Source: JAIBJN01 sp035461525 (GTDB taxonomy: Bacteria; Actinomycetota; Thermoleophilia; Gaiellales; Gaiellaceae). From it: a DNA stretch of 39,605 nt. The notes below the pieces were generated by a model. The model was not told the DNA's origin and ran no database searches. It was given only the letters and a program-made list of their open reading frames with translations. Below, piece after piece: positions 31,223 through 37,702 of this stretch (within the stretch, counting starts at the first letter, position 1; the number at the start of each line of letters is the position of its first letter). The DNA is taken from the NCBI GenBank assembly GCA_035461525.1, contig DATHVD010000077.1:1-39605 (forward strand), written 5' to 3'. The translations under genes were made by a program, and so were the position numbers.

Positions 31223-31381
31223 ATGGAGTCCCAGACGCTCGCGTGCCGGATCGGGGCCGGTCTGTCGACCTCGGAGTCGGCGTGGGAGGCCGCAACGGAG
31301 GCGGCGTGCGAGGCTCGCGGCGGCGCGCTGGGCGGGGCTGAGGTCGACCTCGCGTTCATCGTGCTCGAGATCCTGCTCTAG
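31223..31381 (+). pseudogene. FIST-domain protein N-terminal fragment
   Basis: From ATG 31223 the sequence ESQTLACRIGAGLSTSESAW and EAATEAACEARGGALGGAEV, DLAFIVLEILL matches the start of FIST sensory-domain proteins, then stops at TAG 31379 after 52 residues of a roughly 380-residue family. The following 190 nt to the YbaK gene show nothing further. Confidence 0.5.
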
Positions 31382-31570
31382 CCACGTCCACGCCTCGCGA
31401 AGGCCATCGAGGAAGGACGGCCGCAGGAGCTTGCGCTGCAGGAAAGCCCCGAAGCTGCTTCGCGGTCACACGTCCGTCGTCATCGTCCGCGCTCGTGAAG
31501 GAGACCCGTGGTATATGGCGCGGGCGTCTTCGACGCTTCTACGCGGCGCCGGGCAGGCTCACCCTCAACG

Positions 31571-32041
31571 CTAGTCCTGGCAGATGTCGGCGACCCCGGC
31601 CTCGGTCAGGCGGAGGAGGTCGGCCGTCTTGATCCGAACGGACTCGTCGTGTGAGCCCGCCTCGACGACGATCGACTCCCGCTCGGCGAGGCTGCGGTCG
31701 AAAAGCACGCGGTCGCGGCTCCCGCCGCCGAGCGGCGGCACGGAGCCGAGCTCGAACTCTCCGTAGTTGCTCTTCAGCTGCTCCTCGTTCAGGAGGTGGA
31801 CGCGCTTGCCGCTCACCCCGAGCAGCTCGCGCACCTTGCGGACGTCGAGCCGCGCGGAGGCGGGTAGGACGGCGCGGATGTTTCCCTCCGGCGTCGTCAG
31901 CACGAGCGTCTTCCCCACCTCGCGGGGGTCGACGCCGAGCGCCTCGGCCTCGGCGGTCGCCGTCTCCGTGTGCGCGTGCGGCAGGAGCTCGTACTCCGCC
32001 CCTGCCTTGTCCAGCGCCCGCGTGAGGTCGCTCGCCGCCAT
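31571..32041 (-). CDS. YbaK/aminoacyl-tRNA deacylase-domain protein
   Basis: The 156-residue product fits the YbaK/ProRS-editing family: AGAEYELLPHAHTETATAEA, LGVDPREVGKTLVLTTPEGN, AVLPASARLDVRKVRELLGV, VHLLNEEQLKSNYGEFELGS, VPPLGG and VLFDRSLAERESIVVEAGSH. The conserved Lys (VGKTL) and the GxxPP loop are present. These enzymes hydrolyse mischarged tRNAs such as Cys- or Ala-tRNA(Pro). ATG 32041 directly follows the TAG of the upstream gene, so the two are cotranscribed. Confidence 0.9.
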   Translation of the reverse strand: MAASDLTRALDKAGAEYELLPHAHTETATAEAEALGVDPREVGKTLVLTTPEGNIRAVLPASARLDVRKVRELLGVSGKRVHLLNEEQLKSNYGEFELGSVPPLGGGSRDRVLFDRSLAERESIVVEAGSHDESVRIKTADLLRLTEAGVADICQD

Positions 32042-32347
32042 CTAGAAGCTCGCCGGACTCGCCCGGAGATTACGCTCGGCCTTCTCGCGCAGCACCTCGC
32101 CGTAGGCGCGGTAGCGGCCGGCGCCGAGCTCGGAGTCGGCGTGGTGGCGGGTGCCCTCTTTTCGAGCGCCGAGCGGGAGACCGTCCGGGCGGTGTAGTGC
32201 GTGATGACCGTCGTCCGCCCGTAGGAGCCTTGCGCCAGGCGCGATCTCCTCCGCCAGCGCGCGGCCGTCGACGCGCGCGATGGCGTGCCAGCGGCCGGAG
32301 TCCTCCTGCGGGTCGAGAAACTGCACGTAGTACGTCGTGTGGCGCAT
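32042..32347 (-). CDS. Hypothetical protein, probably with two compensating frameshifts
   Basis: The uninterrupted frame from ATG 32347 reads RHTTYYVQFLDPQEDSGRWH, AIARVDGRALAEEIA, then poorly patterned sequence, then YRAYGEVLREKAERNLRASP. Over the middle part another frame gives a far more natural QGSYGRTTVITHYTARTVSR and SALEK. The original protein thus likely used that frame between two indels. No family recognised. A 15-bp palindrome overlaps its start codon, and no ribosome site is visible. Confidence 0.5.
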   Translation of the reverse strand: MRHTTYYVQFLDPQEDSGRWHAIARVDGRALAEEIAPGARLLRADDGHHALHRPDGLPLGARKEGTRHHADSELGAGRYRAYGEVLREKAERNLRASPASF

Positions 32348-32360
32348 TTGCGCTGCAAAT
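32346..32360. promoter_or_regulatory. 15-bp palindrome over start codon
   Basis: ATTTGC (32346-32351) and GCAAAT (32355-32360) are perfectly inverted around GCT and overlap the ATG of the hypothetical gene. A bound protein could block initiation. The TTTGCAGC half-site also appears in the 25-bp palindrome at 9742-9766. Confidence 0.4.
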
Positions 32361-32374
32361 AGTAACGCGTGCCG

Positions 32375-32560
32375 CTAGCGCCGGCCCAGCGCGGCGCAGA
32401 GCATCGGCTGCTTCGCCGGCGCGACGCCGAAGAAGCGGCTCACCCTCGTCGTCGTAGAAGGTCGAGGCGCCGAGCGCGCGCGGTCATGACCACGGTCGCC
32501 GCGGCGACGCAGAGGCCCCTCCCCGAGCCAGCGCTCGACAGTTGCGAGCACGTCCCTCAT
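32375..32560 (-). pseudogene. XdhC-like N-terminal fragment
   Basis: From ATG 32560 (MRDVLATVERWLGEG), a shifted frame VAAATVVMTAR and a further shift RSAPRPST together resemble the start of XdhC/CoxI family proteins (RWLxxG, ATVVxTxxSAPRPxG). Three frames in 60 codons and no continuation mark it as a remnant. A weak call. Confidence 0.35.
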
Positions 32561-32610
32561 CGCTACCGCAGTCGAGCATAGCGGCGCCCGACGCGCTAGC
32601 CTAGGACGAC

Positions 32611-32820
32611 ATGAGCGTACGACCCGGAGACAGGATCGTCGTCGAGCCGGAGAAGATCACGCAGCCGAGCCGGGCCGGCGTGATCGAGGAGGTCCTCGGG
32701 GACCACCCCGCGCGCTACCGCGTCCACTGGGACGACGGTCGCACGAGCATCATCAGCCCCTCGGCAGGCGCAGCGACGATCGCAAGGCAGCCTAGCAAGA
32801 AGGCCAAAGCCGCCAGGTAG
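32611..32820 (+). CDS. DUF1918 family protein
   Basis: The 69-residue product (VRPGDRIVVEPEKITQPSRA, GVIEEVLGDHPARYRVHWDD, GRTSIISPSAGAATI) is a DUF1918 member, a small SH3-like beta barrel common in Actinobacteria with unknown function. TAGCCT at 32597-32602 ends 8 nt before ATG 32611, consistent with a leaderless transcript. Confidence 0.9.
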   Translation: MSVRPGDRIVVEPEKITQPSRAGVIEEVLGDHPARYRVHWDDGRTSIISPSAGAATIARQPSKKAKAAR

Positions 32821-32982
32821 CGATTCCCCAGGCTGAGGGATGCCCCCTCAGGGGAGTCCCGCGAAGATGAGCCTGGAGTCGTGAAACGGCGGGCGGCCAC
32901 GCCGGAAGGAGGAGACGTGGCTTTGCTTGCTGACCGCTACCGCTCGACTCGCAACGCTCGCGCTCATGCTGCGACCGTGCCG

Positions 32983-34203
32983 CTACGCCGCCGCTCCCAG
33001 GCGGGCGAGAAGCGCGTCGGCGTCCGCTTCGATCTCGACGGGCTGTAGTCGGCCCGCGACCGGCTCGGGCGTTTTGAGCCCGTCGCCGGTGACGAGGAGG
33101 ACGACCTCGTCTTCTCTCCCGAGCCTGCCGCGGCGTACGGCCTCGCGGAGGGCACCGAGGGTGACGCCGGCGGCGGTCTCGCCGAAGACGCCGGCCGTCT
33201 CGGCGAGGAGGCCCATGTTCTCTCCGATCTCGTCCTCGGCGACGGCGTAGACGGCGCCGCCCGACTCCCGCGCCGTCTGGGCGGCGAGGTCGCCGTCGGC
33301 CGGGCTCCCGATCGCGAGCGAGCGTGCGACCGTGCGCGGGCGGACGGGGACGACGCGCCGCTCCTCCGCGAACGCCGCCGCCACCGGGGAGCAGCCCTCG
33401 GCCTGGCCGCCGACCAGGCGCGGAGGAAGCCCCTCCAGGAGCCCGAGCGCCGCGAGTTCCGCGAAACCCTTGTGCACCTTGGAGAAGAGCGCCCCCGAGG
33501 CGATCGGGACGACGACCGCGTCCGGGGCGCGCCAGCCGAGCTGCTCGGCGATCTCGTAGGCGAGCGTCTTCGAGCCCTCCGCATAGTAGGTGCGCAGGCC
33601 GACGTTCACGAACGCCCAGTCGAGCTCGAAAGAGAGCTCGACCGTCAGCCGCGAGCAATCGTCGTACGTCCCCTCCACGGCGTACACGGTCGCCCCGTAG
33701 ACGGCCGTGGCGACGAGCTTCTCCGGCTCGAGGTCGCGCGGGCAGAAGACCGCCGCCTCGAGACCCTCCGCCGCCGCGCGGGCGGCGACCGCGTTGGCGA
33801 GGTTGCCCGTCGAAGAGCAGGCGAGCGTCGAGAGGCCAAGCTCCTGCGCCTTCGCGCAGGCGACCGCGACGACCCGATCCTTGAAGGAATGCGTCGGATT
33901 GGCCGTGTCGAGCTTCAGCCAAAGCACGCCCACGCCCACAGCCTCGGCCAGCCGCGGCGCCCGCACGAGCGGCGTCAGGCCGGGCGCGAGACGCGCCTCG
34001 ACCGGCGGCTCCACGGGCAGAAGCGGCGCGTACCGCCACAGCGACGGCGGCCCCGCCGCGATCCGCTCCCGCGTCGCCGCGCGCGCGAGCTCCTCACGAT
34101 CGTAGACGGGCTCCAGCGGCGCGAAGCAGCGCGGGCAGACACCGATCGCCTCCAGCCCGGTCTCGGCCTCGCAGGCGCGGCAGCGAAGGGCAGCGGCGGG
34201 CAT
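32983..34203 (-). CDS. thrC: Threonine synthase-family PLP enzyme
   Basis: The 406-residue fold-type II PLP enzyme has an N-terminal zinc ribbon (Cys8, 11, 23, 26), then GLTPLVRAPRLAEAVGVGVL. The PLP lysine lies in NPTHSFKDR (Lys108), followed by the phosphate-binding loop CSSTGNLANAVAARAAAEGL and LLVTGDGLKT near the end. Threonine synthase turns O-phosphohomoserine into threonine. ATG 34203 follows AAAGGAG. An S-box riboswitch in the leader ties expression to SAM, so either the branch point with methionine is being controlled or this homologue acts in methionine metabolism. No other thr or met genes are adjacent. Confidence 0.88.
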   Translation of the reverse strand: MPAAALRCRACEAETGLEAIGVCPRCFAPLEPVYDREELARAATRERIAAGPPSLWRYAPLLPVEPPVEARLAPGLTPLVRAPRLAEAVGVGVLWLKLDTANPTHSFKDRVVAVACAKAQELGLSTLACSSTGNLANAVAARAAAEGLEAAVFCPRDLEPEKLVATAVYGATVYAVEGTYDDCSRLTVELSFELDWAFVNVGLRTYYAEGSKTLAYEIAEQLGWRAPDAVVVPIASGALFSKVHKGFAELAALGLLEGLPPRLVGGQAEGCSPVAAAFAEERRVVPVRPRTVARSLAIGSPADGDLAAQTARESGGAVYAVAEDEIGENMGLLAETAGVFGETAAGVTLGALREAVRRGRLGREDEVVLLVTGDGLKTPEPVAGRLQPVEIEADADALLARLGAAA

Positions 34204-34232
34204 ATCAACTTTCTCCTTTCGTCTCGCTCGAC

Positions 34233-34337
34233 ACATCCATCGGGCCGAAGCCCGCCGGGATTGGCACCTTGCCCCTCGGGGACAGGTTGCCGAGGCTTCA
34301 CAGGGCCGGTTCCCTCAGCCTCTCTCGATGCGGAGCG
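34233..34337 (-). promoter_or_regulatory. SAM riboswitch (S-box, SAM-I/IV clan) upstream of thrC
   Basis: Read on the minus strand the leader contains, in order, ATCGAGAGAGGCTGAGGGA, CCGGCCCTGTGAAGCCTCGG, CAACC, then AAGGTGCCAATCCC and a CGGGCTTCGGCCCG hairpin. These are the conserved core, kink-turn and P3/P4 elements of S-box RNAs. GCATC at the 5' side and GATG at the 3' side can form P1. It lies about 30 nt before the thrC start, near its ribosome site, so control could be on translation or on termination. Confidence 0.88.
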
Positions 34338-34362
34338 GGACACTGCCCGCCACCGGGGAACC

Positions 34363-34368
34363 ACTATA
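34363..34368 (-). promoter_or_regulatory. -10 box for the riboswitch-thrC transcript
   Basis: TATAGT on the minus strand lies 25 nt upstream of the riboswitch 5' end, the expected place for the promoter. No clear -35. Confidence 0.5.
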
Positions 34369-34464
34369 CATACGAAAGCGTAGGCTCGCCCAGCCCCTCG
34401 AGACGTACCAGGGGCAGCCGCCGCTCAGAGCAATCGCGGCTTCACGAACGTCCACCTCCGCGCC

Positions 34465-34528
34465 GGTCAGGATGACCGCCGCATCTGTTGCCGGAGAAGA
34501 GATCGCGGCGCCCATTGGGCGTTGTCCA
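34465..34528 (+). repeat. Direct repeat copy A
   Basis: About 64 nt that match 39519-39582 at roughly 80 percent by hand alignment, same orientation, with one single-base gap. Many differences fall at every third base when read as V-R-M-T-A-A-S-V-A-G-E-E-I-A-A, suggesting an ancestral coding sequence. The two copies bracket the multicopper oxidase and two-component cassette. Confidence 0.55.
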
Positions 34529-34602
34529 GACTGGCGCGCAGCGTTTCCTTCCACGGCGACTCGCCTACTCGGCATCCCTTCATCCATGCGGCTCAGAGCA
34601 AA

Positions 34603-34664
34603 GCGGAGGGGGAGGGATTCGAACCCTCGAGGAGCCTTGACGACTCCTAACGGTTTTCGAGATC
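34603..34664 (-). pseudogene. tRNA-Ser(CGA) 3' fragment
   Basis: On the minus strand loop CTCGAAA (34655-34661, anticodon CGA) is followed by a class II variable arm (GGAGTCGTCAAGGCTCC), T-arm GGGTTCGAATCCC and acceptor CCCTCCGC. The bases before the loop (CTGAT) cannot pair with ACCGT after it, so the tRNA is cut at the anticodon loop and its 5' half is absent. A classic right-attachment scar. Confidence 0.75.
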
Positions 34665-34666
34665 AG

Positions 34667-36247
34667 CTAAGAACCGCCGGTTTGCAGGATTTTCAGTGGT
34701 GGTTCGCCAGTGTGTTCGCCAGCCGGCGACGGGCGGGCGTCGGTGTTGGGGGTCAGTGTTCTGCGTAGCGTGCGAGCGGACTCCTGTCCCGCTTCGGCGA
34801 GGACGAACTGCCCCATCATCCCGCGGTCCTCGTGCTGGAGCATGTGGCAGTGAAACATGTAGGGGCTCTCGGAGTCGGGATAGTCGGGGAAGCGGATGAG
34901 CAGCCTGACCGTCTTGTTCGGCGGCACGTAGACGGTGTCTTTGAGCCCGAGCAGATGCGCTGGTGGCTCTCCGCCGGCGTACTCGAGCACGGTGAAGCTG
35001 ACGCCGTGGACGTGGAAGTTGTGCGGCGTTCCGGCCGCGTTTTGAACCTCCCAGATCTCGGTCGCACCCGGTCGGACGACCTCGTCGATCCGGCTCATGT
35101 CCGTCTTGCGCCCGTTGAGGCGGCTCTGCCCGGACAGCTCGAAGGAGCGGGTGCGCTCAGCGTCCTCGGGGTTGAGGGCCTCGCGGGCGGCGAGGCTGGC
35201 CGGTACTTCCTCCGAGGCCGCGAGGACGGCCGTGGCGCGGATCTCGACCAGGTCGAAGCTGTCGTTGCCTCCCGCGAACCGCGTTTCCCAGAAGTTGGTT
35301 TCGAGCTCGGGCTCGTAGCTTCGGAGCACGATCCGCTCACCGGGCTGGAATGCGGCGACGATCTCGGCGCGCTCGCCCGGGGAGAGCTGGATGCGCGCCA
35401 TCCGGTGTGGCGTTTCCAGCAGCCCGCCCTCGGTGGCGATCAGGTCGAATTCTCGGTTGTCGGCGAAGCCGATGTTGTAGATGCGGGCGCTCGATCCGTT
35501 GAGTAGGCGAAACCGCACCCGCTCGTCGCCGATCTCGACGTATGGACCGTGGGTGCCGTTGACGAGGATCGTGTCTCCGAGCCGTCCGGTCGGGCTGATC
35601 AGCCCTTGGGAGAAGTCGAGCTCACCGTTGTCGTCGAGCCGCTTGTCCTGGATGATGACGGGGAGGTCGTCGACACCATAGTCGTCGGGAAGCGGGAGGC
35701 TCGAGGCTCCGGGGTCGTCGACGATGAAGAGGCCGGCGACGCCGCGGTAGACGTGGTCGGCGGTATCCCCGTGCGGGTGGGGGTGGTACCAGAGCGTCGC
35801 GGCCGGCTGGTCGATCCGCCAGCTCGGGGTCCAGGTCTCGCCGGCTTCGATCGTCTGGTGCGGTCCGCCATCCGCCACTGCGGGGAGATGCATGCCGTGC
35901 CAGTGGACGGTGGTCGTCTCGGGGAGGTCGTTGCGGACGCGCAGCTCGACGCGGTCGCCTCGCTCCGCCCGTAGCGTCGGGCCGAGGTGGGCGCCGTTCA
36001 CACCCCAGGTCTCGGCCGGCTTGCCGGGCAGGAGCTCGGTGCGGCCCTGCTGCAGCGCCAGATCGAAGATCTTGCGGCCGTCCTCCTCCCGCGGCTCGAG
36101 CAGCGGCGGGATGGCGAGCTCGTTCTCGAAGCTGACGTCGCCCACCGTGTTCACGTCTGCGCGCGAGTAGAGGGTGCAGGCGCTCGCGGCGAGGGCGACG
36201 ACGCCCAGGACCAGTGTCGCCGCGATTCCGAGGATCACACGCTTCAT
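34667..36247 (-). CDS. Lipoprotein multicopper oxidase (CueO/SufI-like)
   Basis: The 526-residue protein has a lipoprotein signal with lipobox ALAASAC (Cys24). All copper-binding motifs are kept: HWHG at 115-118, WYHPHPHG at 153-160, HNFHVHG in the last third, and HCHMLQHEDRGMM at 466-478 with the type 1 Cys. It should be a membrane-tethered extracytoplasmic oxidase of Cu(I) or other substrates, reducing O2 to water. ATG 36247 overlaps the stop of the toastrack gene (ATGA). The last 16 or so codons run through the integrase-arm-like sequence at 34681-34720, so the present C-terminus was probably created by the integration event. Confidence 0.93.
   Translation of the reverse strand: MKRVILGIAATLVLGVVALAASACTLYSRADVNTVGDVSFENELAIPPLLEPREEDGRKIFDLALQQGRTELLPGKPAETWGVNGAHLGPTLRAERGDRVELRVRNDLPETTTVHWHGMHLPAVADGGPHQTIEAGETWTPSWRIDQPAATLWYHPHPHGDTADHVYRGVAGLFIVDDPGASSLPLPDDYGVDDLPVIIQDKRLDDNGELDFSQGLISPTGRLGDTILVNGTHGPYVEIGDERVRFRLLNGSSARIYNIGFADNREFDLIATEGGLLETPHRMARIQLSPGERAEIVAAFQPGERIVLRSYEPELETNFWETRFAGGNDSFDLVEIRATAVLAASEEVPASLAAREALNPEDAERTRSFELSGQSRLNGRKTDMSRIDEVVRPGATEIWEVQNAAGTPHNFHVHGVSFTVLEYAGGEPPAHLLGLKDTVYVPPNKTVRLLIRFPDYPDSESPYMFHCHMLQHEDRGMMGQFVLAEAGQESARTLRRTLTPNTDARPSPAGEHTGEPPLKILQTGGS
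34681..34720. other. Integrase attachment/arm-site copy 2
   Basis: TTTGCAGG (34681-34688) and GGTTCGCCAGTGTGTTCGCC (34701-34720) match the set at 22187-22226 with exactly the same spacing to each other and to the adjacent tRNA-Ser anticodon loop. Confidence 0.55.
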
Positions 36248-36888
36248 CTCTCGTCACCGGCGCCCCGTTCGCGGATCGTCAGCGCGCTCGTTCCGCCGCC
36301 GATGTCGATCTCGTAGCGATCGGGTGCCTGATCGGACCCCGCACTTTCCAAGCGGATCTCGCCGCCGATCGCGCCCAGGCGCTGCTCGTCGAACGTGAGC
36401 TTGCTCGCGCCGCCCGCGATGTGGACGCGGGCGGCGCATCCTCCCGGGCGATCGAGACGAATCCCGCTCGCGCCGCCGGCCACACGGATGCAGACGATGC
36501 CGGCAGGCGCGGGGAGCATGACGTCGACGTCACTCGCTCCGCCGTCGATCTCGAGCAGGCTGAGCGTCACGCGGCGGAGGTCCGCGCGCAGAGAGGAAAC
36601 CCCGCCCCCGAAGGCGAGCGTCCATGGAAGAGACTCGTTGAGCGCGATCTCGGCTGCGCGCCGGTTTGGTCGGAGCCACTCGGAGGGGGAGAGGCGTGGG
36701 TACTCGATCGTCACCCTTCCGTCGTGGGCGAGCACCATCGGCACGACGCCCTCGAAGCGCGCGCGAAAGAGCTCGCCCGCCTCCTCGTGGAAGGAGAGGG
36801 TGACGCGCGAGCCGCCGCGGGCGAACTCGAGCCGTCCTGCCGTGGCCGCTCCGAGCGGCGCGGTGATCTCGTGCTGCTTGGTTCTCAT
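36244..36888 (-). CDS. Toastrack-type (DUF4097/LiaF-like) protein
   Basis: The 214-residue product lacks a signal peptide. The N-terminal half has alternating strands (GRLEFARGGSRVTLSF, ARFEGVVPMVLAHDGRVTIE). The C-terminal half repeats a GGxSxLxxDL-type rung four times (GGGVSSLRADLRRVTLSLLE, GGASDVDVMLPA, GGASGIRLDR, GGASKLTFDEQRLG, GGGTSALTIRE), the stacked beta-strand pattern of toastrack proteins linked to envelope sensing. ATG 36888 follows GGGAGA by 7 nt. It is translationally coupled to the multicopper oxidase, an unusual partner, so it may be a scaffold or sensor for it. Confidence 0.7.
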   Translation of the reverse strand: MRTKQHEITAPLGAATAGRLEFARGGSRVTLSFHEEAGELFRARFEGVVPMVLAHDGRVTIEYPRLSPSEWLRPNRRAAEIALNESLPWTLAFGGGVSSLRADLRRVTLSLLEIDGGASDVDVMLPAPAGIVCIRVAGGASGIRLDRPGGCAARVHIAGGASKLTFDEQRLGAIGGEIRLESAGSDQAPDRYEIDIGGGTSALTIRERGAGDER

Positions 36889-36996
36889 CGGTGATCTCCC
36901 ATCTCTCGTGCGGACCAGCGTCGCCGCCGAGGCGGCCGCGCGCCAGCGGGCCAGCGCGACACCGAGCGGGGGCCAGCGCGAATCTGGGATGGTGTT

Positions 36997-37013
36997 GCTG
37001 GCGCGAAGCCAGC
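36997..37013 (-). terminator. Hairpin after response regulator gene
   Basis: GCTGGC (36997-37002) pairs with GCCAGC (37008-37013) around 5 nt, 42 nt after the regulator stop on the minus strand. It may partly separate the two-component genes from the toastrack-oxidase pair. Short CCAGCG repeats surround it. Confidence 0.45.
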
Positions 37014-37054
37014 GTGGTCCGGGGAGAGGTCGAGCGCGAAGGCATGCCAACGCG

Positions 37055-37702
37055 CTATGCGCGCAGGTAGGCGAGCACGGCGAGGATGCGCCGGTGGTCG
37101 TCGGGGCTCTCGGGGAGCCGCAGCTTGATCAGGATGCTCTTCACGTGCTTCTCGACCGTGCGCTCGGTGATGAACAGGCGCTCGGCGATTGCCTGGTTCG
37201 AGCGCCCCTCTGCCATCAGCCCGAGCACCTCGCGTTCCCGCTCGCTCAGGTCCTCGAGTGCGCCGTGGCCCTCCCGGGGCCGGCCGACGAGCTGCGAGAC
37301 GACCATCGGGTCGAGCACCGATCCCCCGGCGCCTACCCTGCGAACAGCGTCCGCGAGCTCGCCGACGTCGGAGACCCGGTCCTTGAGCAGATAGCCGACC
37401 CGCTCGGCGCTCTCGCCCAGCAGCTCCAACGCGTAGCTCGGTCGCACGTACTGCGAAAGCACGAGCACGCCCACCTGCGGATGGCGGGCTCGAATCTCGC
37501 AGGCGGCCTGGAGCCCCTCATCCGTATGCGTCGGCGGCATGCGGATGTCGACGAGCGCGACATCCGGCGCTTGGGTCTCGACCTGCTCGAGCAGCTCCTC
37601 CGCATCGCCGGCTTGTCCGACCACCTCGAAACCGGCCTGGGCAAGCAGCTGGGCCAGGCCTTCGCGGAGGAGGACGGAGTCGTCGGCGACGACTATCCGC
37701 AC
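37055..37702 (-). CDS. NarL/LuxR-type response regulator
   Basis: The 215-residue regulator has the acidic pair in VVADDSVLLREG, phospho-acceptor Asp52 in VALVDIRMPP, the Lys in GYLLKDRVSD, and a LuxR helix-turn-helix (LSEREREVLGLMAEGRSNQA, ITERTVEKHVKSILIKLRL). GTG 37702 overlaps the kinase stop by 10 nt, so it is the kinase's partner. The toastrack-oxidase pair about 170 nt downstream on the same strand is a likely target (inference). Confidence 0.93.
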   Translation of the reverse strand: MRIVVADDSVLLREGLAQLLAQAGFEVVGQAGDAEELLEQVETQAPDVALVDIRMPPTHTDEGLQAACEIRARHPQVGVLVLSQYVRPSYALELLGESAERVGYLLKDRVSDVGELADAVRRVGAGGSVLDPMVVSQLVGRPREGHGALEDLSEREREVLGLMAEGRSNQAIAERLFITERTVEKHVKSILIKLRLPESPDDHRRILAVLAYLRA

